From assembly GCF_000478605.2 (NCBI RefSeq), contig NZ_ASHX02000001.1, positions 682,001-746,000 on the forward strand: a stretch of DNA of 64,000 nucleotides, read 5' to 3'. This DNA is from Streptomyces thermolilacinus SPC6 (lineage in GTDB: Bacteria > Actinomycetota > Actinomycetes > Streptomycetales > Streptomycetaceae). The notes beneath the pieces were generated by a model, which saw nothing but the letters and a program-made list of their open reading frames with translations, had not been told where the DNA came from and did not search any database. Shown in pieces: positions 1 to 7,939 of the stretch. Position 1 is the stretch's first letter. Each line of letters starts with the position of its first letter. A program made the translations under genes and the position numbers.

Positions 1-369
1 GTACGACCAGGCCGACAGGAACCCGGCGAAGTCGCCGAACGCCTCGCGGGCGTACACGTACGGGCCGCCGGTGCGCGGGTGGCGCTCGGCGAGCCGCCCG
101 AAGACCAGGGCGAGGGCGATGGCGCCGACGGTGAGGACGGCGAACGCGACGAGGCTGATCGTCCCGTACGGCGCGACGGATGCGGGCAGCAGGAAGATGC
201 CGCCGCCGATGATGTTGCCCATGACCAGGGCCGTGGCGACGGGGAGGCCGAAGCGGCGGGCGTGCCTGCCGCCGTCCGCGCCCTCGCCCTCCGGGCCGCC
301 GGGGGGCGCCGCGTGCTGAGTGTCCTGCCCGGTGGGGGTGCCGGTGTCCGGGGTGGTGACCGTGGTCAT
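1..369 (-). CDS. APC-family amino acid permease, N-terminal part
   Basis: The gene reads leftwards from an ATG at 369 and leaves the window at base 1, so only 123 residues are visible. About 40 hydrophilic residues precede the first membrane helix, which carries the broken-helix motif GNIIGGGIF (residues 51-59) that lines the substrate site in APC-superfamily amino acid transporters. A second helix (about 70-88) and the loop RHPRTGGPYVYARE follow, as in amino acid or polyamine exchangers. The family is firm; the substrate cannot be read from this part. A purine-rich GGAGAAAGG lies about 13 bases before the ATG, so this gene probably has an ordinary leader. A near-LexA box lies just upstream (392-403). 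Confidence 0.9.
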   Translation of the reverse strand, partial: MTTVTTPDTGTPTGQDTQHAAPPGGPEGEGADGGRHARRFGLPVATALVMGNIIGGGIFLLPASVAPYGTISLVAFAVLTVGAIALALVFGRLAERHPRTGGPYVYAREAFGDFAGFLSAWSY

Positions 370-391
370 GAGGGGTGGTGCGCCTTTCTCC

Positions 392-403
392 GTACAAACG
401 TTC
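392..403 (-). promoter_or_regulatory. Near-match to a LexA (SOS) box upstream of the permease
   Basis: On the minus strand the sequence reads GAACGTTTGTAC, one base different from the actinobacterial LexA box and from the perfect copy at 35983-35994. It lies 23-34 bases before the permease start. A single mismatch falls in an essential half-site, so binding is doubtful. Confidence 0.25.
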
Positions 404-437
404 ACCATGCTGGCGTACGGCGAAACAGCGCTCCAAA

Positions 438-2618
438 TCACCCGTTTTTGTCCGGCGCGAGCCCGTCCCCAACCGGAAGAGTTTCATCCGCTTGCCGTCC
501 GGGCGGTGATTCCTGCGCGGCTGTGACCCGCGTCCCGGAAGGCGGGACCCCATCCGGGCCGCGTCCTTCCTCCAGCCAGCGCCGCAGCACCCGGTGCACG
601 GATTCCGCGCCCACCAGCTCCTCCCCCTCCGCCACCGGCGCGGACAGCTCGCGCGGCCACAGCAGGAACGCCTCCGACTGGCCGCCGCCGAGCCCGCCGT
701 GCGAGCCGATCTGGTCCTCGAAGGCGTGCACCCGGTCGGTCTCCGGGCCGTACATGGAGTTGACCATGATGTCCGCGACGTGCGGGAACGTGTCGGTGCG
801 GCGGATCGCGACGGCGGCGCCCGGCCCGAACGCGGCGAGCGGCCCCACCCCGTCCGCCAGCTCCGCGACCGGCGCCTCGTACCCGTCGGCGCCCAGCACC
901 ACCGAGCCGTGCCGCTCGGAGCGGACCAGCACGAAGCCGATGCCCGGGTGCCCGGCGAGGGTCCGCAGCAGCCCCGGGTAGCGGTGGTCGATCTCCTCCC
1001 GCGACATCCGGTGCGGCACGTCCGGGAACGACACGAGCCCCAGGTTCCCCGACGCCAGCACCACAGGGCCCGCGCCGCGCGCCGGGCGCTCCCCGCGCCG
1101 CTCCCCCTCGACCGGCCGGTGCAGGGCGCTCAGCAGCGCGTTGCGGGCCTCGGCGCCGCTGGCGCTGTGCCGGGCGCGCCGGGAGACCGGCAGTCCGCAC
1201 CCGGCCCGTACCAGGTCGCGCAGCGTCAGCCCGTACGCGCTCTCGAAGGTCTCGCCGAAGCTCTGGCCGTGGTCGGAGAGGAGGACGATCCGGTACGGGC
1301 GCGGGGCGTGCGCGGCGGCCTTCGCGATCAGCTCGACGGACCGGTCGAGGCGCGTGAGGACCTTCGCGGCGTCCGCGCTGTACGGCCCCGAGTGGTGGGC
1401 CACCTCGTCGTACGCCACGAGGTCGGCGTACACGGCGGTGCGCCCGGCCAGCACGTCGCCCAGCACGGCGGCGACCACCACGTCCCGCTCCACGACCGTC
1501 GCGAAGGCCCGCACGAACGGGTACACGCCGCCGCGCGGCACGCGCGGAAAGTCGCCGCGCAGCCGGGCGGCGAGCGACTGGCAGACCTCCCGGGCGACCT
1601 CCGCGACGAACGACATGGCGGTGCGGGTGGCGTTGGCGGGGTCGCGGAAGTAGGCGAAGTACCCGGCGCGGGAGCGGGTGCCGGGGCCCCGGCGGCCCGA
1701 CACGGACAGGACCAGGGCGAGCTGGTCGGCGCCGCCGCTGAACAGGTTGCCCCGGCCGGCCCCGTCGTCGGCGAGGAGCCCGGGGTCGCCGGTGCGGGCG
1801 GCGGCGCGGCGCTGGAGCTCGACGGCGCTGGCGGGCCGGTTGCTCACCATCAGGCGGCCGGTGTCCTTCTCGTACCAGCGGAACGCGGGCACGTCGTGAT
1901 TGGTGCCGTGCAGCAGGGCGAGCTGGCTGGCGCCGGTCTGGCTGGACCAGTCGGTGCGCCACGGGGCGAGCCGGTGCGTCGTGCCCTCCCAGGCGGCGAG
2001 CGTCGGCATGAGCCCGGCGTCCAGGGCGTGGCGCAGCACGCGGTGGCCGACGCCGTCGAGCTGGAGGAAGACCGTGCCGGGCGGGGCGTCGGGGCGGGGG
2101 GTGGTGCGGCGGCGCCCGGCGAGCCGGTACAGGCGGCGTCCGTAGGCGTCGTCGTCGCGTACGGCGAGGGCGGTGGAGGTCGCGGACGCCACGGCGGACA
2201 TCACGGCGGCCACGACGACGGCGTTGTCCGGGTCGGCCTCGCCGCGCCCGTCGGGGATCAGCCAGAGCGCGACGAGCAGCAGCGAGCCGTTGAGGAAGAA
2301 GACGAGCACGCCGAGGACGAGCGCGGGGACGAGCAGCAGCGCCCGGACGACCAGCGGCCACACGAGCGCGCCGAGCAGGCCGAAGGCGCCCGCGCCCCAG
2401 GCGGCGGTGACGGCGGTGCGGGTGACGCTGTCGCCGTCGTCGGACTGGAGCCGGAAGTCGGGCAGGGCCCCGGCGAGGACGAGCAGGGTGAGGGCGGAGA
2501 CGGCCCATACGACGACGACCCGCAGGGCGGCGCCGCCGAGCGCGCGCCACCGTCCGCCTCCGCCCACGACCACGCCATCCGCCTCTCGCCGCTGCCGTCC
2601 GGAGCTCCAGCGTGGCAC
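438..2618 (-). CDS. Membrane-anchored phosphodiesterase, alkaline phosphatase superfamily
   Basis: The 726-residue product has an N-terminal block of four hydrophobic segments (about 31-52, 72-90, 91-121, 131-152), the part that databases often label phage holin family. A C-terminal alkaline phosphatase/nucleotide pyrophosphatase fold follows. Metal and catalytic motifs are visible: LQLDGVG with Asp188, SSQTGAS with a likely nucleophile Thr228, DLVAYDEVAHHSG and LLSDHGQSFGETF. It should hydrolyse a phosphodiester or phosphate ester at the membrane; the substrate is unknown. The start used is a GTG at 2618 and no good ribosome site is visible, so a later GTG is possible. It lies upstream of the permease in the same direction with a 68-base gap. 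Confidence 0.85.
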   Translation of the reverse strand: MPRWSSGRQRREADGVVVGGGGRWRALGGAALRVVVVWAVSALTLLVLAGALPDFRLQSDDGDSVTRTAVTAAWGAGAFGLLGALVWPLVVRALLLVPALVLGVLVFFLNGSLLLVALWLIPDGRGEADPDNAVVVAAVMSAVASATSTALAVRDDDAYGRRLYRLAGRRRTTPRPDAPPGTVFLQLDGVGHRVLRHALDAGLMPTLAAWEGTTHRLAPWRTDWSSQTGASQLALLHGTNHDVPAFRWYEKDTGRLMVSNRPASAVELQRRAAARTGDPGLLADDGAGRGNLFSGGADQLALVLSVSGRRGPGTRSRAGYFAYFRDPANATRTAMSFVAEVAREVCQSLAARLRGDFPRVPRGGVYPFVRAFATVVERDVVVAAVLGDVLAGRTAVYADLVAYDEVAHHSGPYSADAAKVLTRLDRSVELIAKAAAHAPRPYRIVLLSDHGQSFGETFESAYGLTLRDLVRAGCGLPVSRRARHSASGAEARNALLSALHRPVEGERRGERPARGAGPVVLASGNLGLVSFPDVPHRMSREEIDHRYPGLLRTLAGHPGIGFVLVRSERHGSVVLGADGYEAPVAELADGVGPLAAFGPGAAVAIRRTDTFPHVADIMVNSMYGPETDRVHAFEDQIGSHGGLGGGQSEAFLLWPRELSAPVAEGEELVGAESVHRVLRRWLEEGRGPDGVPPSGTRVTAAQESPPGRQADETLPVGDGLAPDKNG

Positions 2619-2711
2619 ACGGCACGGCCCGGGGGCGGGCGCGCCGGGCGCGGCCCGGGGTCGTGGGACCGGCGCGCGGGCGCGGCTCGTGGGGCCCGGC
2701 TCGTGAGGCGG

Positions 2712-3116
2712 TCAGCAGCCGTCGTAGCCGGCGGTGGGCATGGAGAGGCGGCGGTGCACCCGCGCCTTCATCTCCGTGTCGTACGACGGCTCGTCGAGTC
2801 CCGCCGTCTCCAGGCGCACCCCGCGCCGCTCGCACTCGGCGAAGAAGTCCCGCGCCGACGTCAGGGCCCGGTCGAGGACGCGCTCGTTGGGCGCGACGAA
2901 CAGGTCCACCGCGCCCTCCTCGACGTCCGCCCACAGCGTGCGGTGGTCCGGGCGCAGCCCGTAGAACAGCAGCTGGCGGATGACGACATAGCCCTTGCCG
3001 GCGGCCCAGCGCTCGCACATGGCGTGCTGGCTGCGCGTATCGACCAGGAACGGGTCGCTGTCGAGTTCTTCGAGCGGCGTCATGCTGGCGATCGCCGCCA
3101 CGCGTACGTCGTCCAT
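2712..3116 (-). CDS. Small resolvase-like protein of unknown function
   Basis: A 134-residue protein whose pattern recalls the N-terminal catalytic domain of serine recombinases. A short first strand (RVAAIASM) is followed by CERWAAGKGYVV, LFYGLRPDHRTLW, DLFVAPNERVLDRA and a CERRGVRLE strand, in the family order. There is no DNA-binding domain, and the classic Arg-x-Ser active-site context is not evident, so recombination activity is unlikely. The resemblance is my reading, not a search result. The ATG has no Shine-Dalgarno sequence, and TAGGGT lies 6 bases upstream (3123-3128), which suggests a leaderless transcript. The gene is divergent from the MBL hydrolase starting 59 bases away. Confidence 0.7.
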   Translation of the reverse strand: MDDVRVAAIASMTPLEELDSDPFLVDTRSQHAMCERWAAGKGYVVIRQLLFYGLRPDHRTLWADVEEGAVDLFVAPNERVLDRALTSARDFFAECERRGVRLETAGLDEPSYDTEMKARVHRRLSMPTAGYDGC

Positions 3117-3122
3117 GGGCCG

Positions 3123-3168
3123 ACCCTACTCCCGATGGCGCCCGCCGGAAGGGGTCGCGCTCTACGCT
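3123..3168. promoter_or_regulatory. Divergent leaderless promoter pair
   Basis: Two -10-like hexamers point away from each other. TAGGGT on the minus strand (3128-3123) is 6 bases before the ATG at 3116, and TACGCT on the plus strand (3163-3168) is 6 bases before the ATG at 3175. Neither gene has a Shine-Dalgarno sequence, so both transcripts probably begin at the A of the start codon. Confidence 0.6.
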
Positions 3169-3174
3169 CGTGGC

Positions 3175-3942
3175 ATGGAGGTCACCTGGTGGGGCCACGC
3201 CACCTGCACGGTCGAGGACTCCGGGGTACGGGTGCTGACGGACCCGCTGTTCGCACGGCGGCTCGCGCACCTGCGGCGACGGCGGGGCGCGCTGCCGCCG
3301 CCCGAGGCCGCGCGGGCGGACGTGGTGCTCGTGTCGCATCTGCACGCCGACCATCTGCACCTGCCGTCGCTGGCGCGGCTCGCCCCCGGCACGCGTCTTG
3401 TGGTGCCGCGCGGCGCGGTCCGGGCGGTGCCGGGGCTGCGGCGGCTGACGTGGCTGCGGATCACCGAGGTCGGTGCCGGGGACGAGGTGAAGGCCGGCGC
3501 GGTGGCGGTACGGGCGGTGCCGGCCGCGCACGACGGGCGGCGGCTGCCGGTGGGGCCGCGCCGCTCCCCCGCGCTCGGGTATGTGATCGTGGGCGCTGCC
3601 CGTACGTACTTCGCCGGGGACACGGGGCTGTTCGACGGGATGGCCGCCGCTGTCGGGGTGGTGGACGTGGTGCTGCTGCCGGTCGGCGGCTGGGGGCCCT
3701 TCCTGGGCCACGGCCACCTGGACGCGGGGCGCGCCGCGCAGGCACTGGCGGAGCTGGCGCCGCGCGCGGCGGTGCCGGTGCACTACGGCACGTACTGGCC
3801 GATCGGGATGGACGCGGTGCGGCCGCACGAGTTCCACGCGCCGGGCGGCGAGTTCGTCCGGCTGGCGGCGCGGCGGGCGCCCGGGGTGGCGGTGCACCTG
3901 CTGGGGCACGGGGAGAGCGTGCGGCCGGAGGCGGCGCGGTGA
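3175..3942 (+). CDS. MBL-fold metal-dependent hydrolase
   Basis: A 255-residue cytoplasmic protein of the metallo-beta-lactamase fold, in the branch that starts with the strand WWGHATCTVE. The metal motif SHLHADHLHL (HxHxDH) is complete, and later ligands are visible in AAHDGR, FAGDTG and HYGTYW. The family includes ascorbate-phosphate lactonase-like and NAPE-PLD-like hydrolases, and the substrate is not evident. The start is the ATG preceded by TACGCT at 6 bases, a leaderless arrangement. The stop overlaps the GTG start of the next gene (GTGA), so the two are translationally coupled. A second MBL hydrolase lies at 4624-5679 on the other strand. Confidence 0.88.
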   Translation: MEVTWWGHATCTVEDSGVRVLTDPLFARRLAHLRRRRGALPPPEAARADVVLVSHLHADHLHLPSLARLAPGTRLVVPRGAVRAVPGLRRLTWLRITEVGAGDEVKAGAVAVRAVPAAHDGRRLPVGPRRSPALGYVIVGAARTYFAGDTGLFDGMAAAVGVVDVVLLPVGGWGPFLGHGHLDAGRAAQALAELAPRAAVPVHYGTYWPIGMDAVRPHEFHAPGGEFVRLAARRAPGVAVHLLGHGESVRPEAAR

Positions 3943-4589
3943 TCGCGGAGCTGGCCGCCCAGCTGCCGCCGGAGGAGACGCAGCGGGTGGTCGGCTATCC
4001 GTCGCTGTTCCTGCTGGTGGCGCTGGGCGCGCTGGTGCCGGTCGTGCCGACGGGGGCGGTCGTCAGCTCGGCGGCCGTCGTGGCGTTCCACCACTCGTCG
4101 CCGCTCGCGCTGCTGTTCGTGTTCCTGGTGGCCGCCGCGGCGGCGCTCGCGGGGGACGCCACGCTGTACTGGCTGGGCGGGCGCGGGGTGGCGTCGCGGG
4201 GCGGTACGCGACGGCTGACGGCGCTGCGGGCGCGGACCGATCCGGAGCGTCTGGAGCGTGCGCAGGCGAAGCTGCGGGAGCACCGGGTGCAGGTGCTGGT
4301 GCTGTCCCGGCTGGTGCCGGCGGGGCGGCTGCCGGTGATGCTGGCGTGTCTGCTGGCTCGGATGCCGCTGGGCCGGTTCGTGCGGGGCGATGTGCCGGCG
4401 GTGCTGGCGTGGACGGCGACGTACCAGCTGATCGGGGTGGCGGGCGGCTCGCTGTTCCCGCGTCCCTGGCAGGGCGTGGCGGCGGCGGTGGCGCTGGCGC
4501 TGCTGGTGGGGGCGGTGCCCCGGGTGTGGCGGTGGGGGCGCCGGACGGCCGCGCGGCGCGCGAACTCTCGTGCCGGTACCGGGAGTTGA
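3939..4589 (+). CDS. DedA/VTT-domain membrane protein
   Basis: A 216-residue integral membrane protein beginning with a GTG that overlaps the previous stop. Hydrophobic segments lie near residues 20-50, 57-77, 140-165 and 185-205. A central amphipathic stretch and the sequence VLVLSRLVPAGRLPVMLACLL match the VTT (DedA) core, where a G/F-x-R-x-P motif sits in a re-entrant loop. DedA proteins are flippases or transporters for lipid carriers. Its coupling to an MBL hydrolase suggests a shared lipid or envelope role, but that is inference. Confidence 0.8.
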   Translation: MIAELAAQLPPEETQRVVGYPSLFLLVALGALVPVVPTGAVVSSAAVVAFHHSSPLALLFVFLVAAAAALAGDATLYWLGGRGVASRGGTRRLTALRARTDPERLERAQAKLREHRVQVLVLSRLVPAGRLPVMLACLLARMPLGRFVRGDVPAVLAWTATYQLIGVAGGSLFPRPWQGVAAAVALALLVGAVPRVWRWGRRTAARRANSRAGTGS

Positions 4590-4623
4590 CACTCGGGCCG
4601 ATCCGTACGGCGGGCGGCGGGTG

Positions 4624-5679
4624 TCAGGGCAGTACGCGGGACTCGCCGATCGCCAGGTCCCAGAGGCGGTCGCGGGGCAGGCCCGCGGCGTCCCAGGCGG
4701 CGTGGAGGCGGGTCAGGGGCTCCATGACCGGCTCGGACGACAGGACGAACGTCGCCCAGTGCATGGGCGCCATGATCCGGGCGCCGAGGTCCCGGAAGGC
4801 GCGTACGGCCTCCTCCGGGTCGGTATGGACGTCGCCCAGCCACCAGCGGGGGGCGTACGCGCCGATCGGCAGGAGCGCCACGTCGATGCCGGGGTGCCGG
4901 TCGGCGATGCGGCGGAACCAGTGGCCGTACCCGGTGTCCCCGGCGAAATACACCCGGCGGTGGCGCCGGTCGGACAGCACCCAGCCGCCCCACAGGGAGC
5001 GGCAGGTGTCCATGAGGGTCCGCTTGGACCAGTGGTGGGCCGGGACGAAGTCGAAGCGGACACCGCCCAGTTCGGCCCACTCCCACCAGTCCAGCTCGGT
5101 GACGGTGGTGAACCGGCGGCGGCGGAACCAGCGTCCGAGCCCGGCGGGGACGAACACCGGTGTGGTGCGCGGGAGTCGGCGCAGGGTCGGCGCGTCGAGG
5201 TGGTCGTAGTGGTTGTGGCTGATGACCACCGCGTCGACGGGCGGCAGGTCCTCCCAGCGGACGCCGACGGGCGTGACGCGGGCCGGGGTGCCCAGGATGC
5301 GGCGGGACCACACGGGGTCGGTGAGGACGGTGAGGCCGCCGATGCGGACGATCCAGCTGGCGTGGCCCGCCCAGGTGACGGCCACCGTGTCCGGTCCGGC
5401 GGTCGGCAGGGGGCCGGGGGCGAACGGCAGCTTCGGGATGTCGCGCAGCCCGTCGGCGCCGGGCCGTACGGCGGCGGAGCCCTCGCGGGCGAGGCGGGCG
5501 AAGGCGCGGACGCCCGGCAGCGGAGCGGTGAGCCGCCCGGCGAAGGAGCGCGGCCAGGTGCGGGGCTCGCCCAGCGGGCGGGGCGCGGACACGGGTTGGC
5601 GCCCGGTTCCGGTGCCGGGCGGCGCGGGCTCGGAGCGCGGGGCGGGGGCGGTGAGGTCGGCGGGTGTCCCGTCCGTCAT
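4624..5679 (-). CDS. MBL-fold hydrolase of the NAPE-PLD/UlaG type
   Basis: A 351-residue protein with about 85 variable N-terminal residues followed by an MBL domain. Visible motifs are TWAGHASW, the metal site SHNHYDHLD, PAHHWSKR, YFAGDTGYG and PMHWATF. This set matches N-acyl-phosphatidylethanolamine phospholipase D-like and L-ascorbate-6-phosphate lactonase-like enzymes, so a phosphodiester substrate is plausible. Its ATG overlaps the stop of the upstream aminotransferase-like gene by four bases (ATGA). It is the last gene of a three-gene unit with the ANTAR regulator and the aminotransferase-like gene. Confidence 0.85.
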   Translation of the reverse strand: MTDGTPADLTAPAPRSEPAPPGTGTGRQPVSAPRPLGEPRTWPRSFAGRLTAPLPGVRAFARLAREGSAAVRPGADGLRDIPKLPFAPGPLPTAGPDTVAVTWAGHASWIVRIGGLTVLTDPVWSRRILGTPARVTPVGVRWEDLPPVDAVVISHNHYDHLDAPTLRRLPRTTPVFVPAGLGRWFRRRRFTTVTELDWWEWAELGGVRFDFVPAHHWSKRTLMDTCRSLWGGWVLSDRRHRRVYFAGDTGYGHWFRRIADRHPGIDVALLPIGAYAPRWWLGDVHTDPEEAVRAFRDLGARIMAPMHWATFVLSSEPVMEPLTRLHAAWDAAGLPRDRLWDLAIGESRVLP

Positions 5680-6935
5680 CTGCGGGCTCCTCCAGCGGTG
5701 GCGGCGATGTCGGTGTGCGGGGTGGCGTCGCGGAGTGCGGCCGACAGCGCGGCCAGGGCGTCGGCCACATGGGGCAGGTCCAGGGGGTCGTCGGCGGCGA
5801 GGGCCTCCAGCCGCCGGTCCGGCGTGGCACCGAGCAGCGGGGTGGTGGCCAGGCGGACGCGCAGGGCGCCGAGTTCGTCGCCGAAGCGGTGCCCGCCCGG
5901 GACGGGACTGCCGAGGCGCGCGGTCAGGTGGTCCTCCAGTTCGATGGAGTCGGTGACGCCCTGGGCGGCGAGGGGGCCGCGCAGCGGAGCGAGGTCCACG
6001 TACAGGTGACGGCCCGCCTCGGGCGGCAGGGCGAGGGCCCCGGCGGCGAGGACCGCGCGGTGGGCCTCGGCGGCCACCCGGGCGTGGAGGGCGGTCGCGG
6101 CGGTGTTGCGCGCGGTGACGGCCTCCGGTTCGTCCAGCGCGTGGGCGACGGCGGCGGCGAGGGGGCCCGGCAGGTCGGCGCCGAGCGCGGTGAGCACGTC
6201 GAGGGCGCGGGCCCGGTGGGCGGCGCCCGCGGCCCCGGCGGGGAAGCGGGCGACGGCGGCGGGCCAGGCGGCGGGGGCGACCGCCCCGGCGAGGTCGCAC
6301 AGGACGGTCGCGTCGCCGGGGCACATCTCGGCGGGGCTGACGAAGACCGTGTCGTGCGGCCGGTGGACCGTGTCCCGCCAGGTCTCGTCGCTGACGATGT
6401 GCAGGCCCTCCCCGACGGCCGCCTCGCACGCCTCGCGTACCAGTTCGGGCGGGGCGACCGTGCCGGTGGGGTCGTCGGCGACGCTCAGCAGCAGCACGGC
6501 GGGCCGCCCGCCCTCGGCGCGCACCCGGCGTACGGTCTCCAGCAGGGCGTACGGGTCGGGGACGCCGCCGCACTCGGCGGGCGTCGGCACGTGGTAGGCC
6601 GGCCTGCCGAGGAGGCGGACCTGCGGGGTCCAGGTGAGCGGGCAGGGGCGGGGCATCAGCACGTCGCCGCCGTGCGCGGCGAGCAGCGCCGTCAGCAGCG
6701 GCCCCGTGCCGGGCGACGCGGCGATGTCCTCGGGGTGGCAGCGCAGACCGCGGCGGGACCAGTAGCCGCAGGCCGCCTCGCGCAGGACGGGCCCGCCGCC
6801 GGGCGGCTCGGGGTCGGTCCGGGAGGCCGCGCCCGCGAGCAGCGCGGCGAGTTCCTCCACGACGGGCAGGCCCGTGTCGGGGGCGGGCGGGGCGTACCGC
6901 ACCTGCCCGTGCCCGTGGGCGGAGCTGCGTGTCAC
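5676..6935 (-). CDS. Class I/II aminotransferase-like protein, apparently without the PLP lysine
   Basis: A 419-residue fold-type I protein. The scaffold is recognisable in order: ASPGTGPLLTALL (cofactor phosphate region), DDPTGTVAPPEL in place of the usual NPTGT, SDETWRD in place of DExY, and RVRLA for the C-terminal arginine. Where SxSK normally supplies the Schiff-base lysine, the sequence is CDLAGAVAPAAWPAAVARF, with no lysine. It may be inactive or have a non-catalytic role. The chosen start is the GTG at 6935, five bases after GGGAGG; an adjacent GTG at 6938 is too close to that site. It is coupled to the MBL hydrolase by an ATGA overlap. Confidence 0.8.
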   Translation of the reverse strand: MTRSSAHGHGQVRYAPPAPDTGLPVVEELAALLAGAASRTDPEPPGGGPVLREAACGYWSRRGLRCHPEDIAASPGTGPLLTALLAAHGGDVLMPRPCPLTWTPQVRLLGRPAYHVPTPAECGGVPDPYALLETVRRVRAEGGRPAVLLLSVADDPTGTVAPPELVREACEAAVGEGLHIVSDETWRDTVHRPHDTVFVSPAEMCPGDATVLCDLAGAVAPAAWPAAVARFPAGAAGAAHRARALDVLTALGADLPGPLAAAVAHALDEPEAVTARNTAATALHARVAAEAHRAVLAAGALALPPEAGRHLYVDLAPLRGPLAAQGVTDSIELEDHLTARLGSPVPGGHRFGDELGALRVRLATTPLLGATPDRRLEALAADDPLDLPHVADALAALSAALRDATPHTDIAATAGGARR

Positions 6936-6969
6936 CACGACCTCCCGTACGTCTGCGGACCCGAACCCT

Positions 6970-7734
6970 TTATACGAAGATTTGCGGTGGTTCGCCGTTC
7001 GGGGGACCGGCGGGCGGGGGGGGTGGGGCGAGCCGGGCCAGCTCCTTCTCCAGGCCGTGGCCCCGGGTGCGGACGACCTGGGCCGCCACGTCGGACAGCT
7101 TGCGGTTGGTGAGCTGGGAGACGCGCCGCAGCACGGCGTACGCCTCCTCGACGCCGCAGCCGAGGACGTGCATGACGATGCCGCCCGCCTGGTCGATGAC
7201 GGGCCGTGAGCGCAGCGCGGACTCCAGCTGGCCGACCTCGGTGAGGGCGGCGCGGTAGCGGCGGTCGCGTACGAGCCCGGCGGTGGCCTCGTCACCGAGG
7301 ACGGCGGCGGGGCCGCGCGCGGCGTTGGCGAGGGAGCCGGGGCGGAAGCCGTACAGGTTGAGGGTGACGAGGACACCCGCCCGGTGGAACGGCAGGGTCA
7401 CGCTGGAGCGGACGCCCACGCCCAGCGCGGCGGCGCGGAAGGCGGGCCACCGCTCCTCGTGGAGGAGGTCCCCCGACACGACCGGTTCGCCGCTGTCGAG
7501 CGCCGCCCGGATGGGCCCGTCGCCGCAGTCCAGCTGGACGCTGACGAGGGCGGCGAGATCGGGGTGGGTGGCGGTGGTGCGGCGCTCGCCCCGCTCCGGC
7601 TCGTCCTCGCCGCCCAGGGTGGCCACCGCGCCGCAGCAGGCCGGGACGGAGCGGACACAGCTCTCGGCCAGCTGCTGGAGGCGCCGCACGGCGGACGCCG
7701 GGTCGGTTCCTTCGTACTCGGGCTCGATCAGCAT
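6970..7734 (-). CDS. GAF-ANTAR RNA-binding antiterminator-type regulator
   Basis: A 254-residue regulator. Residues about 10-155 form a GAF-like sensor (ERWPAFRAAALGVGVRSSVT, LNLYGFRPG). Residues about 165-230 form an ANTAR domain: LESALRSRPVIDQAGGIVMH, then GVEEAYAVLRRVSQLTNRKL. ANTAR domains bind paired RNA hairpins to prevent termination. The start is the ATG at 7734 with GGAAGGAGAGG about 7 bases upstream. It precedes the aminotransferase-like gene by 34 bases and is divergent from the PAS-GAF gene at 7940. A final proline run (APPPPPAGPP) follows the domain. RNA binding is family knowledge; the target is unknown. Confidence 0.88.
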   Translation of the reverse strand: MLIEPEYEGTDPASAVRRLQQLAESCVRSVPACCGAVATLGGEDEPERGERRTTATHPDLAALVSVQLDCGDGPIRAALDSGEPVVSGDLLHEERWPAFRAAALGVGVRSSVTLPFHRAGVLVTLNLYGFRPGSLANAARGPAAVLGDEATAGLVRDRRYRAALTEVGQLESALRSRPVIDQAGGIVMHVLGCGVEEAYAVLRRVSQLTNRKLSDVAAQVVRTRGHGLEKELARLAPPPPPAGPPNGEPPQIFV

Positions 7735-7939
7735 GGGGGTGGCCTCTCCTTCCGGGGTGCGGCTGCCCGCTGCGCGTCCGGTGAAACGGTGCGCCGTGGG
7801 GGGCGTGAGCGCGGTTACCGTGCTGCTTGTGCGGACGACGGGGGCATATGACCCAGAGGCGCACACGGGTGTGCGCGCCGGAGCGCGATGCTGGAACGGA
7901 AGCCGGGGCGGTGACGCCGGGCGGATCGGGAGTCCTGGG

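Noticed and set aside
438..2618. Possible prophage holin
   Set aside because: The holin label applies to the four-helix N-terminus only; the rest is a phosphatase fold and no other phage genes are present.
594..4589. A very long plus-strand open frame of more than 1,300 codons
   Set aside because: It is the antisense of several real genes and is open only because of extreme GC content. Only its last part from 3939 (the VTT membrane protein) is a real gene.
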